64,000 bases of DNA from Sipunculus nudus (GCA_026874595.1 CM049308.1:15498001-15562000); one strand, 5' to 3'. Shown: positions 34,555 to 43,734, counted from the stretch's first letter. The notes: generated from the sequence alone by a model not told the origin. Numbers and translations: made by a program.

Positions 34555-35060
34555 GTAGCTACTTACAGTGAGGTCTGTAAGTAAATGGCAGTGAATGGAC
34601 CACTGACAGTGAATGTGTATTGCACTGCAAGTATATGTCAGTGCAGATTTCACTGACAATGAAAGCCAAATGCAGTGAATGATTTTCACTGCAAGTATAT
34701 GTCAGTGCAGATATCACTGACAGTGAAAGCCAAATGCAGTGAATGATTTTCACTGCAAGTATATGTCAGTGCAGATATCACTGACAGTGAAAGCCAAATG
34801 CAGTGAATGATTTTCACTGCAAGTATATGTCAGTGCAAATATCACTGACAGTGAAAGCCAAATGCAGTGAATGATTTTCACTGCAAGTGTATGCCAGTGA
34901 AAATATCACTAACAGTAAAAGCCAAATGCAGTGAATTATTTTCACTGCAAGTATATGTCAGTGCAAATATCACTGACAATGAAAGCCAAATGCAGTGAAT
35001 GATTTTGTCACTGCAAGTATTATGTCAGTGTAAATATCACTGACAGTATGAACAAACTGC
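34555..35060 (-). repeat. 64-bp tandem repeat array in the LTR element leader, about 7-8 copies
   Basis: CACTGCAAGTATATGTCAGT recurs at about 34687, 34751, 34815, 34879 and 34943, exactly 64 bp apart, and again at about 35009. Each unit contains CACTG and CAGTG in both orientations, so each can fold back on itself. Confidence 0.9.
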
Positions 35061-35285
35061 AAATTGGTTCAATGAAATTTTTGGTGTCAGTGATTAGCTG
35101 TCACTGAATGCAAAAAAAAACTTGTTTTACAGCAGATATCCTGGCAGAATACTGGCTATTAGCAAGATAATAGGTAGATTTGACAAAAGAGGGAGTAATT
35201 TTAATAAAGTATTTAAATTTTGCTTAAGAAGTGAATTTTGAAACTATTTAAATTGTTGACAACAGGTAGGGTTGGTCCCAGAAAG

Positions 35286-35370
35286 ACTAGCGTCAGCCCA
35301 AACCCCTTAGCAGGTAGCGCCATCTGTTGGCTCTCCAGCCAACGATGGCCAGTCAGTCTATTCCCAGTGT
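35286..35370 (+). repeat. Split direct repeat A1
   Basis: Begins ACTAGCGTCAGCCC and ends CCCAGTGT, identical by eye to 39572-39656. It contains the likely gag start codon and a CTCF-like motif at 35316-35330. Confidence 0.9.
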
Positions 35371-36295
35371 TCATCGCGGGAACACGGCTTTTTGCATTCA
35401 ACTGACCATGAGCAAGATAGACCGAACGGAATTTGAGCAATTCAGGCATGACAATGATGCCAGGCTACAGAAAATAGAAGAAACAAACGCAGGTATACTT
35501 GCAAAGCTAAGTATATTGACTGACAAATTTAAATCACCGGATGTCAAGCAAATCAGTGCTACCCAAGAGACCGTAAATGGGGCTAATATCGCCCACGATC
35601 ACCGTCAGATGCCTGACGCACCCAGTACCTTGACCAGTCCTTCCGACTGTCCTGCTGCTGGAGATCAACAGACTGAGGTGAGACCTAAACACAGTGTTTT
35701 TACAGCTCCAGTCAATGAAGACGTCCAGTCTGAATATAAGTCTATCGCTGATTCTGTTCAGAGAGTCCATTTACCGCCTGACTGTATTTTGCCCAAGGGA
35801 ACGCAAGGCATAACTAAAGAGACACGCACCGCTCACGCCATAGCGACTAACAGTGCAAAATATGCGGAAACAACATTAAGATTGCTGATTTCTCTGTTTG
35901 GTCATACAGACAGCCTTACTGAAGTTGAACTGATGAAAATCTTTACAGTACAATATGCGCAGTTAAAATATCTGCAAGATGAGCTGGCTAGTCTTGTAGT
36001 CCAGGGACAATTTGATGCTACAACTACAAAATTGTTTAGAAACATCCAAAAGAACACTTCTCTCTTCACTGCAGAGACCCTAGACAATCTCAAAAGTGCT
36101 GCCACTATTGCTGCAGCCAGCGCCACACAGTATCAGACTGGGACCAGAGGCCGGGGTCGCTATAGCAGAGGCCAGAGAGGCGGATTCTACAGGGACCGCT
36201 CTAATCAGGATTATTACACACATGCCACTGCTAATCGGCAGTTCTACAGGAAACCTCAATCAGGAGGCCAAAACGTAAATGATCAGAATGCGTGA
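35345..36295 (+). CDS. Gag-like protein of the tyrosine-recombinase element
   Basis: 316 codons from ATG 35345 (MASQSIPSVHRGN), which lies inside repeat A1. A second ATG at 35408 (MSKIDRTEFEQFRHDNDARL) begins a predicted coiled coil and is an alternative start. The middle is helical. The end is rich in Gly, Arg and Tyr (RGRGRYSRGQRGGFYRDR), an RGG-type nucleic-acid-binding tail with no CCHC knuckle. This agrees with the gag position and style of DIRS-order elements, though sequence similarity of such Gags is low, so the call rests mostly on position. Confidence 0.75.
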   Translation: MASQSIPSVHRGNTAFCIQLTMSKIDRTEFEQFRHDNDARLQKIEETNAGILAKLSILTDKFKSPDVKQISATQETVNGANIAHDHRQMPDAPSTLTSPSDCPAAGDQQTEVRPKHSVFTAPVNEDVQSEYKSIADSVQRVHLPPDCILPKGTQGITKETRTAHAIATNSAKYAETTLRLLISLFGHTDSLTEVELMKIFTVQYAQLKYLQDELASLVVQGQFDATTTKLFRNIQKNTSLFTAETLDNLKSAATIAAASATQYQTGTRGRGRYSRGQRGGFYRDRSNQDYYTHATANRQFYRKPQSGGQNVNDQNA

Positions 36296-36614
36296 GGGCC
36301 AGAATAATGCCCGTCAGTGTAAGTTATGGGGTGAGCCTAGCGCCCCCAAAAGAGAATAGATCCTGCCGGATCAGACGTGGATCCTGAATCAACATTTGAC
36401 ATTTTTGTTATAAACCAGCTGGTTATTATGTTCCATGTTGTTACAATTGATTAGATGCTCACATGGGAATCTATATATTAACATGTCATACTGTTTGTGC
36501 TTTGAACAATTATATTGAGAGGTTCCTTGACTGATATGTCAGCTGATAGCTGAGACTTGAACATATAATTGTACATGTTGATTTACTACATTTAATACGG
36601 TTTGTCATTGTAAC
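36296..36614 (+). other. Spacer between gag-like and RT frames
   Basis: About 320 bp with no long frame. The RT frame may be reached by an internal start or a processed transcript. Confidence 0.5.
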
Positions 36615-38465
36615 ATGGTATTAGTCCCTGGTGCATGGGAACGTATTGGTGCTTCAGATAATATTATCAATTGGGTAAGGCATGGTGTACCTATTGAATT
36701 ATCAAAAGATCAGTGCAGTTTTCATTTGCAGAATCCTCTGTTTTCAGTTGCTCAGTGCAAATTTTTAGACAAAGAAATTAGTCGTTTGTTATTACTAGAT
36801 GCAATTGAGCTGTGTTCTCACAAGCCAAAGTGTGTTAGCCCGATTAACATTGTTCCTAAGAAACAGAATAAGTTTCGTCTGGTCATAGACTTGCGGTTTC
36901 TTAACCAAGCTTGTAATACACCAAAATGTGCTTACGAAGACATACGTACTGTAAAATCATTAATACAGAGAGATGATGATTTAGCGACAGTTGATTTAAA
37001 AGATGGGTTCCTGCATGTACCTGTGAAGCAGGAGCATCGTGACTTGCTGGGATTTCGATGGAAAGGAAAGTATTATAGATATAAGAAATTGCCTTTCGGG
37101 TTAGCTTTGAGTCCGTATTATTTTTGTAAAATTTTGAGACCTGTAGTAGCATATCTGAGGTCATTGGGTTTAAGAATTGTATTATTTGTTGATGATTTTA
37201 TTCTTATGAGCAGACCTGCCTGTTTCACAGACCATTTAGATCAACTGATTCAAACATTATCAGAGTTAGGATGGACAGTAAATTTCGAAAAATCGTCGCT
37301 TATGCCAAGGAAAGAGGTGAAATACTTGGGGAACATAATCAGGTCACATGGGAAATCAGGTTTCCCAGACATATCAATCACGGGGGAGAGAATTCGCAAG
37401 CTTCGTCGCTCAATCCGCCAAGTATTATCAGCCCCTTCAGTTACCGCCAGACGGCTTGCATCCATTGCAGGCCAATGTGTTGCAATGGCACAAGTGATCA
37501 TGCCTGCAAAGCTGCTGCTAAGGGGCACATACCGTCTACTACGTCAGAGAGAGACTTGGGAATCCCTGCTGTGTCTCGGTCAAGAGGTTCAACAGGAGCT
37601 GCAGTGGTGGCTGAGTTACGTCTCAGAATGGAACGTCTGTCCTGTACAAGTACGACCCGTACAGATGCAACTCGTAACCGATGCCTCCCATCTGGCTTGG
37701 GGAGCCACCTTAGGAGAGAGGCATGCATCCGGACAATGGACTCATCGCATGGCTCACCAGTCATCCAATTATCGAGAACTGATGGCGATTCTCATGGGTC
37801 TGCAAACGTTCGAAGATATTATACAGGACAAATCCATTCAAATCCTCACGGACAATGTTACGGCCCTTGCGTATATAGTCAACAAAGGGGGCCCGTGCAA
37901 AGACTTGACAAATATTGCAGCCGCGATCTGGCGACTCAGTCACGACCGGAACATACATATACAGGCTGCTCATATAAAGGGATCAGCAAATCAGGAAGCC
38001 GACAGGTTATCAAGAATAGTGGACATTTACAATTGGCAGCTGCATCCAAAATTGTTCGAACTTATAGACCGTCTTTTCGGCCCGCATACCGTCGACAGGT
38101 TTGCAAGTGTGACAAACACTCAGCTGCCAAGGTTCAATTCGCGCTACTGGGAGCCTCAGACAGAGGGCATAGATGCTCTGTCACAACAAAATTGGGGAGA
38201 GGAGATGAACTTTGTAAACGCTCCCTTCAGGTTAATTCCCCAGGTGCTATCGGTCATACGCGATCAGAGAGCAGAAGCAACAATCATTGCACCGAGGTGG
38301 CCCAGTCAGTTCTGGTACAAAACTTTACAGAACATGGCCGTTGCTCCGCCATTAAAGATACCGAACAGTGCCAGAGCGATGAGGTTCAGGGGTGCCCGAC
38401 CAGAACCGTGGAAAAATCGACGCTGGCGAATATATGCCTGGAGAGTTTCTGGGAAAAACGTTTAA
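36615..38465 (+). CDS. Reverse transcriptase and RNase H of the tyrosine-recombinase element
   Basis: 616 codons without a stop. The reverse transcriptase has the catalytic aspartate in VDLKDGFLHV (about residue 125) and the FVDD box (about residue 190), with LPFGLALSPYYF between them. RNase H has all four acidic positions: TDAS (354), NYREL (384), LTDN (411) and EADRLSR (461). The last 140 residues (VDRFASVTNTQLPRFNSRYW, then FVNAPFRLI) belong to the domain seen after RNase H in DIRS-order elements, sometimes compared with Dam-type methyltransferases. The usual NPPF-like motif is NAPF here. All catalytic residues are present, so the enzyme looks intact. Confidence 0.9.
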   Translation: MVLVPGAWERIGASDNIINWVRHGVPIELSKDQCSFHLQNPLFSVAQCKFLDKEISRLLLLDAIELCSHKPKCVSPINIVPKKQNKFRLVIDLRFLNQACNTPKCAYEDIRTVKSLIQRDDDLATVDLKDGFLHVPVKQEHRDLLGFRWKGKYYRYKKLPFGLALSPYYFCKILRPVVAYLRSLGLRIVLFVDDFILMSRPACFTDHLDQLIQTLSELGWTVNFEKSSLMPRKEVKYLGNIIRSHGKSGFPDISITGERIRKLRRSIRQVLSAPSVTARRLASIAGQCVAMAQVIMPAKLLLRGTYRLLRQRETWESLLCLGQEVQQELQWWLSYVSEWNVCPVQVRPVQMQLVTDASHLAWGATLGERHASGQWTHRMAHQSSNYRELMAILMGLQTFEDIIQDKSIQILTDNVTALAYIVNKGGPCKDLTNIAAAIWRLSHDRNIHIQAAHIKGSANQEADRLSRIVDIYNWQLHPKLFELIDRLFGPHTVDRFASVTNTQLPRFNSRYWEPQTEGIDALSQQNWGEEMNFVNAPFRLIPQVLSVIRDQRAEATIIAPRWPSQFWYKTLQNMAVAPPLKIPNSARAMRFRGARPEPWKNRRWRIYAWRVSGKNV

Positions 38466-39463
38466 CTAGGGAGGGCTTGTCCCCCAGAGCAACTGCCCAA
38501 ATGAAATTTGCCTGGGCAGATTCCACCCTAAAACTGTACAACGGATTGCTCCGGAAACTCAGACATTTCTGTGATAAACGTTGTTTATTATTTCCTCCTG
38601 ACACTGCAGCTGTCATCGCTGATTTTTTGTGTTCTTTAGCTGATGAGACCATTAAACCTGCTTCGGTCATAAAATCCGCCACAGCAGCAATTTCAAACTT
38701 ATACAACGCCTTAGGCAGAGCGAACTTGATGCATACAAAGGCACTTTCAAATATGGTGAAAGCACTTACGAAAGGTGGCACTTCAGCACCACGAACGCGC
38801 TCAATGGTGATGCCTATTCAGCCGTTTATGAACTTGTTCAAGAGCTGGCCTAAAAATGAGGATCTCACAATTAAAGATCTTAGGCTAAAAACAGTGGCTC
38901 TCCTTGCTCTATCAATTATGCTCAGACCCTCTGACATTGCCCCGAAAGCAAAGGTTTACGATCCAAAGAGCGGACAAATCGTACCGATAGTATTCAGCAC
39001 GGATCAAATTACCTTTCTCCCTAATGGAGCGGCCGTTATACGCATATTTGGTTCGAAGAATGATACCTCACGGAGCGGTTTTGAGGAGACTTTACCGCCG
39101 CACGCTGATTCAAAACTAGACCCTGTTGCTGCTGTTAAATGTTACATACAACGCACTGAGGATATTCGTCCGATGGACACGCGTCCTGTTTTCCTGTCGT
39201 TGACTACACCTTACAAAGCTATATCGTCATCCACAATAGCAAGTATTCTTGATGATTGTATTAACAAAGCTGGGTTGGCCTCCAAGGGATTTTCTGCGAA
39301 ATCGTTCAGGCCTACAGGTGCCACATCAGCCATCGAAGTCGGTACAGACCCAGACATTGTTTTGAAACTTGGGCGATGGACAACAAGGGATGTGTTTTAC
39401 GAACACTATGTACATGCTCAAACACCTTTTGATTACTGTGAAACCCTTTTTAATCATGTTTAA
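37271..39463 (+). CDS. Tyrosine recombinase of the retroelement (domain in C-terminal half)
   Basis: 730 codons open from ATG 37271. The first 390 or so overlap RT/RNase H in another frame and show no domain, so the real protein probably begins nearer 38,440 (for example around GLSPRATAQMKFAWADS). The recombinase part has an N-terminal helical domain. Its catalytic part has LRPSDIA (first Arg, about residue 551), KSFRPTGAT (second Arg, about 678, with Lys where many relatives have His), LGRWTT, and the nucleophile region VFYEHYVHA (706-712). It would integrate the circular DNA copy of the element. It ends 27 bp before repeat B1. Confidence 0.87.
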   Translation: MDSKFRKIVAYAKERGEILGEHNQVTWEIRFPRHINHGGENSQASSLNPPSIISPFSYRQTACIHCRPMCCNGTSDHACKAAAKGHIPSTTSERDLGIPAVSRSRGSTGAAVVAELRLRMERLSCTSTTRTDATRNRCLPSGLGSHLRREACIRTMDSSHGSPVIQLSRTDGDSHGSANVRRYYTGQIHSNPHGQCYGPCVYSQQRGPVQRLDKYCSRDLATQSRPEHTYTGCSYKGISKSGSRQVIKNSGHLQLAAASKIVRTYRPSFRPAYRRQVCKCDKHSAAKVQFALLGASDRGHRCSVTTKLGRGDELCKRSLQVNSPGAIGHTRSESRSNNHCTEVAQSVLVQNFTEHGRCSAIKDTEQCQSDEVQGCPTRTVEKSTLANICLESFWEKRLTREGLSPRATAQMKFAWADSTLKLYNGLLRKLRHFCDKRCLLFPPDTAAVIADFLCSLADETIKPASVIKSATAAISNLYNALGRANLMHTKALSNMVKALTKGGTSAPRTRSMVMPIQPFMNLFKSWPKNEDLTIKDLRLKTVALLALSIMLRPSDIAPKAKVYDPKSGQIVPIVFSTDQITFLPNGAAVIRIFGSKNDTSRSGFEETLPPHADSKLDPVAAVKCYIQRTEDIRPMDTRPVFLSLTTPYKAISSSTIASILDDCINKAGLASKGFSAKSFRPTGATSAIEVGTDPDIVLKLGRWTTRDVFYEHYVHAQTPFDYCETLFNHV

Positions 39464-39490
39464 GGTTATTTATATATGTTCTCTCTACCC

Positions 39491-39573
39491 AGGCATTCTT
39501 TATGTATTTTTAATTAAACAATTAAACTTCACTCTGCGTTCAGTGTTTGGTGCTGACATCAGTTTATAAAAAC
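39491..39573 (+). repeat. Split direct repeat B1
   Basis: Begins AGGCATTCTTTATG and ends TTTATAAAAAC; identical by eye to 39750-39832. Confidence 0.9.
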
Positions 39574-39656
39574 TAGCGTCAGCCCAAACCCCTTAGCAGG
39601 TAGCGCCATCTGTTGGCTCTCCAGCCAACGATGGCCAGTCAGTCTATTCCCAGTGT
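39572..39656 (+). repeat. Split direct repeat A2
   Basis: Identical by eye to 35286-35370. It abuts B1. Confidence 0.9.
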
Positions 39657-39749
39657 GGGCGTAATTTCAGGTTAATTAGGAGAGATTAAGTGATGTTATA
39701 TACGGTGATTATGTACCTTGTATTGCGATATCACTGGGTGTACAGACTA

Positions 39750-39832
39750 AGGCATTCTTTATGTATTTTTAATTAAACAATTAAACTTCACTCTGCGTTC
39801 AGTGTTTGGTGCTGACATCAGTTTATAAAAAC
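39750..39832 (+). repeat. Split direct repeat B2
   Basis: Right end of the tyrosine-recombinase element. Confidence 0.9.
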
Positions 39833-40140
39833 CGTTCATCCACGTGTGCCGCTCCCTCTGATCACGTGATCAGCAGGCAAACTGTTTACTTCAGGTTTAA
39901 CAAGGCACAGTAATAAATTTAAAAGGAATACTGAGTGGCCGAAAGAAAAGATGTATTCAAATATTGTGTGATGAAGTTATAGGTCGCTAGGACATAAAAT
40001 TCTGCCTGTACAACGGCTGCAGAGCGGGGTTGCATGCACAGCTGAAAACGCAACCAATACGTTATGGACAAGGCGGGCGACAATGGAGGTATTGTCGCGG
40101 GGCCCGCTTCAATTTTGTCAAAATTTGACAAAAATATTTA
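39833..40140 (-). other. Leader of the LTR element next to the 5' LTR
   Basis: Contains the perfect 16-bp palindrome CTGATCACGTGATCAG (39858-39873) with a CACGTG core, and a 10-bp inverted repeat TTTTGTCAAA/TTTGACAAAA with a 1-nt centre at about 40113-40133, just beside the primer site. Confidence 0.6.
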
Positions 40141-40152
40141 TCTTCGTCGCCA
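40141..40152 (-). promoter_or_regulatory. Candidate primer binding site of the LTR element
   Basis: On the minus strand TGGCGACGAAGA starts two bases after the 5' LTR. The TGG start fits pairing with the CCA end of a tRNA. The exact tRNA is not identified. Confidence 0.55.
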
Positions 40153-40154
40153 AA

Positions 40155-40370
40155 TGTAAACTTCAGCGTGAAGCTGACACCAAAATGAAGGTGACAACTC
40201 ACCCTCAGTCACGTGTCACCAGGTCAGTAGCTTGAAATCCGTCGTTAAAGACTTGACCGCACTTGGCTAGCGTACTGACTCAGAAACTCGGCAGTTTCCA
40301 TCCCGGTCCTTGGTAAGGTCGCTGGCAGGTCGGCCTGGCTGCACTTCGGCGCGAGTGCATTCCTCTGACA
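40155..40370 (-). repeat. 5' LTR of the Ty3/gypsy-type element (216 bp)
   Basis: Starts TGTAAACTTCAGCG and ends CATTCCTCTGACA. Relative to the other LTR it has three substitutions and lacks 20 bp. Confidence 0.88.
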
Positions 40371-43110
40371 GTATATCAGTTTGCCAGTTCAGACTTGGCC
40401 TTATCATAATGATATGAACAAATTCAAGTGTACCTCATGAATGGAGCCATCATCCTAATGGTATGAATGTGTGTCAGTTTCCCCAAGGAGATTACAGACT
40501 GGAGTATCAACTGTCAAAAGCCCTGTCAGAAGTCTGTAAACTCCTTGGTTTCCCTGATGAATGGTGGCCTTTCCATTATGGTACTTTGTATACTCGTGTG
40601 CCTGATGAATGGTGGCCTTGTTATAATTACATGTATGTGTACTAGTGTGCCTGATGAATGGTGGCCTTGTTATAATTACATGTATGTGTACTAGTGTGCC
40701 TGATGAATGGTGGCCTTGTTATAATTACATGTATGTGTACTAGTGTGCCTGATGAATGGTGGCCTTGTTATAATTACATGTATGTGTACTAGTGTGCCTG
40801 ATGAATGGTGGCCTTGTTATAATTACATGTATGTGTACTAGTGTGCCTGATGAATGGTGGCCTTGTTATAATTAAATGTATGTGTACTAGTGTGCCTGAT
40901 GAATGGTGGCCTTGTTATAATTACATGTATGTGTACTAGTGTGCCTGATGAATGGTGGCCTTGTTATAATTGCATGTATTTGTACTAGTGTACCTGATAA
41001 ATAGTGGTCTGCCCTTTGTGGTATGTATGTATACTAGTGTGCCTGATGAATGGTGGCCTCCCCATTGTGGTACTTATGTATACTAGTGCGCCTGATGAAT
41101 GGTGGCCTTCCCACTGTGGAACTTGTGTATACTAGTGTGCCTGATGAATGGCGGCCTTTCCATTGAGGTATGTAGGTATACTAGTGTGCCTGATGAATGG
41201 TGGCCTTATCATAATGATGTGGAGTTGTATCAGTGTGCCTCATCTATGGACAGCTTTTTTATTTTTTTCCATAATAATGTTGAGGTTGTATGTCTCATAA
41301 ATCAGGGCCTTACCATAATGATGTGGAGGTGTATCAGTGTCCCTCATGTATGGAAGGCTTACAATAATGGTGAGGTGTATCAGTGTCCCTCATGAATATG
41401 GAAGACATAACCATAATGATGTGGAGGTTTATCAGTGTCCCTCATGTATGGAAGGCTTACAATAATGATGAGGTGTATCAGTGTCCCTCATGAATATGGA
41501 AGACATAACCATTGTGATGTGGAGGTTTATCAGTGTCCCTCATGAGTATGGAAGACATAACCATAATGATGTGGAGCCCTATCAGTGTCCCTCATGAGTA
41601 TGGAAGACATAACCATAATGATGTGGAGGTTTATCAGTGTCCCTCATGTATGGAGTGCTTACCATAATGATGTTGAGGTGTATCAGTGTCCCTCATGAAT
41701 GGAGGGCTTACCACAATGATGTGGAGCCCTATCAGTGTCCCTCATGAGTATGGAAGACATAACCATAATGATGTGGAGGTTTATCAGAGTCCCTCATGTA
41801 TTGAGGGCTTACCGTAATGATGTTGAGGTGTATCAGTGTCCCTCATGAATGGAGGGCTTACCACAATGATGTGGAGCCCTATCAGTGTCCCTCATGAATA
41901 TGATAGACATAACCATAATGATGTGAGGTGTATCAGTGTGCCTCATGTATGGAGGGCTTAACACAATGATGTTGATGTGTATCAGTGCCCCTAATGAATG
42001 GAGGGCTTACCACAATGATGTTGAGGTGTATCAGTGCCCCTAATGAATGGAGGGCTTACCACAATGATGCTGAGGTGTATCAGTGCCCCTAATGAATGGA
42101 GGGCTTACAACAATGATGTTGAGGTGTATCAGTGCCCCTAATGAATGGAGGGCTTACCACAATGATGCTGAGGTGTATCAGTGCCCCTAATGAATGGATG
42201 GCTTACCACAATGATGTTGAGGTGTATCAGTGCCCCTAATGAATGGAGGGCTTACCACAATGATGCTGAGGTGTATCAGTGCCCCTAATGAATGGAGGGC
42301 TTACCACAATGATGTTGAGGTGTATCAGTGCCCCTAATGATTGGAGGGCTTACCACAATGATGCTGAGGTGTATCAGTGCCCCTAATGAATGGAGGGCTT
42401 ACCACAATGATGCTGAGGTGTATCAGTGCCCCTAATGAATGGAGGGCTTACCACAATGATGTTTAGGTGTATCAGTGCCCCTAATGAACGGAGGGCTTAC
42501 CACAATGATGTGGAGGCGTATCAGAGTCCCCCATGAATGGGAGGTCTTACCATACTGATGTGAATATGAATCAGTGTCCCTAATGAATGGGAGGGCTGGC
42601 CACAATGATGTGGAGGTATACCAGTATCCCTCATGAATGGAGGGCTTACCATAATGATGCGAGGTGTATCATTGTGCCTCATGAATGGAGGGCTTACCAT
42701 AATGATGCGAGGTGTATCAGTGTCCTCATGAATGGAGGGCTTACCATAATGATGCAAGGTGTATCATTGTGCCTAATGAATGGAGGGCTTACCATAATGA
42801 TGCGAGGTGTATCATTGTGCCTCATGAATGGAGGGCTTACCATACTGATGTGGAGGTGTATCAGTGTACTCATGAATGGAGGGCTTACTATAATGATACT
42901 GAGGTGTATCAGTGTCCCTCGTGAATGGGAGGGCTCACCACAATGATGTCAAGGTGTATCTGTGTCCCTCATGAATAGGTGGGCTTACCACAATTATGTG
43001 CAGGTGCATCATTGTGCCTCATGAATGGAGGGTTAACCATAATGATGTCGAGGTGTGTCAATGACTCAGGAATGAAGGCCTTACCATAGTGAAATGGTGT
43101 ATCAGTGTGA
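40371..43110 (+). repeat. 49-bp minisatellite, about 55 units, in two variant blocks
   Basis: Block 1 (to about 41,200): GTGCCTGATGAATGGTGGCC then TTGTTATAATTACATGTATG, with about eight copies in a row nearly identical at 49-bp spacing. Block 2 (41,200-43,110): CATGAATGGAGGGCTTACCA followed by an AATGATG...GTGTATCAGTG segment, same spacing. Both blocks are variants of one unit. Runs of TGAATGG give chance open frames. Confidence 0.92.
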
Positions 43111-43446
43111 CTGATGAATGGAAGAAATACATGAGGAAATAAAAATGTCTAATAAAAAAAAACATAAAACTTAAACACTTAGGATAAATATTTATTCAAA
43201 TAAAAATCTGTACATGCAGGAAATTTTCATATGGGTTTGTTCCTTCCCAAATTGCCAGGAGAACGATAAATTCTTCCTGTTTATGTATCTCAGTCTTCAT
43301 AAAAACATAAAACATATACTGATGTAAAATGCTCCTGGGGAAATTTGACTAGGGGCATACCCCCCTTGGGGCATGTGGATGAGCACTACTTTAGCAATTT
43401 CATGTGATATGAAGATGAACATGAACCCTGGCCCAAGATATCATAT
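43111..43446. other. Intergenic, no feature seen
   Basis: AT-rich flank between the minisatellite and a MITE. Confidence 0.45.
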
Positions 43447-43734
43447 CAGTGATGTAGGACTCAAGTCCAAACATGGACTCAAGTCTGGACTCGAGTCCAC
43501 ATTTTGATTGACTCAGACTTATACCTGGACTTGCAGGTTAGGACTAAAAAAACAGCCAGAGTCCATCCAGTGAATAACTCAGTCACATATTATGAGACTT
43601 TCTCAGTTTCATGCATATTCAAAATACTAACAAAAAGACTATATATACAAAGTTTAGCTTTAGGATTTGGACTCAGATCTCAATGACTCAGCCTGGACTT
43701 GGACCTGGATGGTGTGGACTCCTCTACATCACTG
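43447..43734. mobile_element. hAT-like MITE (288 bp)
   Basis: The left end CAGTGATGTAGGACTC and the right end read in reverse, CAGTGATGTAGAGGAGTC, are terminal inverted repeats. The flanks TATCATAT and TATGACAT are alike at 6 of 8 bases, consistent with an aged 8-bp duplication. The interior is made of GGACT/AGTCC motifs, as in the relative at 9754-10198. Confidence 0.65.

Larger units (their letters stand above)
35286..39832 (+). mobile_element. Tyrosine-recombinase retroelement with split direct repeats (PAT/Ngaro-like, DIRS order)
   Basis: The order is A1 (35286-35370), gag-like frame, RT/RNase H frame, tyrosine recombinase frame, B1 (39491-39573), A2 (39572-39656), B2 (39750-39832). A1 equals A2 over 85 bp and B1 equals B2 over 83 bp by eye. 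Such A1-B1-A2-B2 split direct repeats are typical of PAT and Ngaro elements, which integrate by recombinase and leave no target duplication; none is seen here. All three frames are open, so the copy looks complete and recent. It lies in the leader of the LTR element on the opposite strand. Confidence 0.9.
27688..40370 (-). mobile_element. Ty3/gypsy-type LTR retrotransposon, with a tyrosine-recombinase element nested inside
   Basis: Direct repeats at 27688-27923 and 40155-40370 begin TG and end CA and are flanked by GTAT on both outer sides (27684-27687 and 40371-40374), a 4-bp target duplication. On the minus strand the order is LTR, primer site, long leader, gag, pol fragments, polypurine tract, LTR. 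The LTRs differ by three substitutions in 216 shared bases plus a 20-bp indel. The total is 12.7 kb, of which 4.5 kb is the nested insertion. Pol lacks the reverse transcriptase and the integrase core, so the copy is not autonomous. Confidence 0.88.

Noticed and set aside
34507..34753. Minus-strand frames with repeated KIIHCIWLSLSV segments
   Set aside because: They are products of the 64-bp leader array.
37250..37764. Minus-strand frames across the tyrosine-recombinase element
   Set aside because: Antisense to RT/RNase H coding sequence with no similarity to known proteins.
42587..42946. Open frames of 119 and 70 codons with repeated HEWRAYHND segments
   Set aside because: They are translations of the 49-bp minisatellite; 49 is not a multiple of 3, so neighbouring units read in different frames.
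40371..43110. Regularly spaced repeats resembling a CRISPR array
   Set aside because: The whole 49-bp unit is repeated with no unique spacers, and the window is animal DNA.
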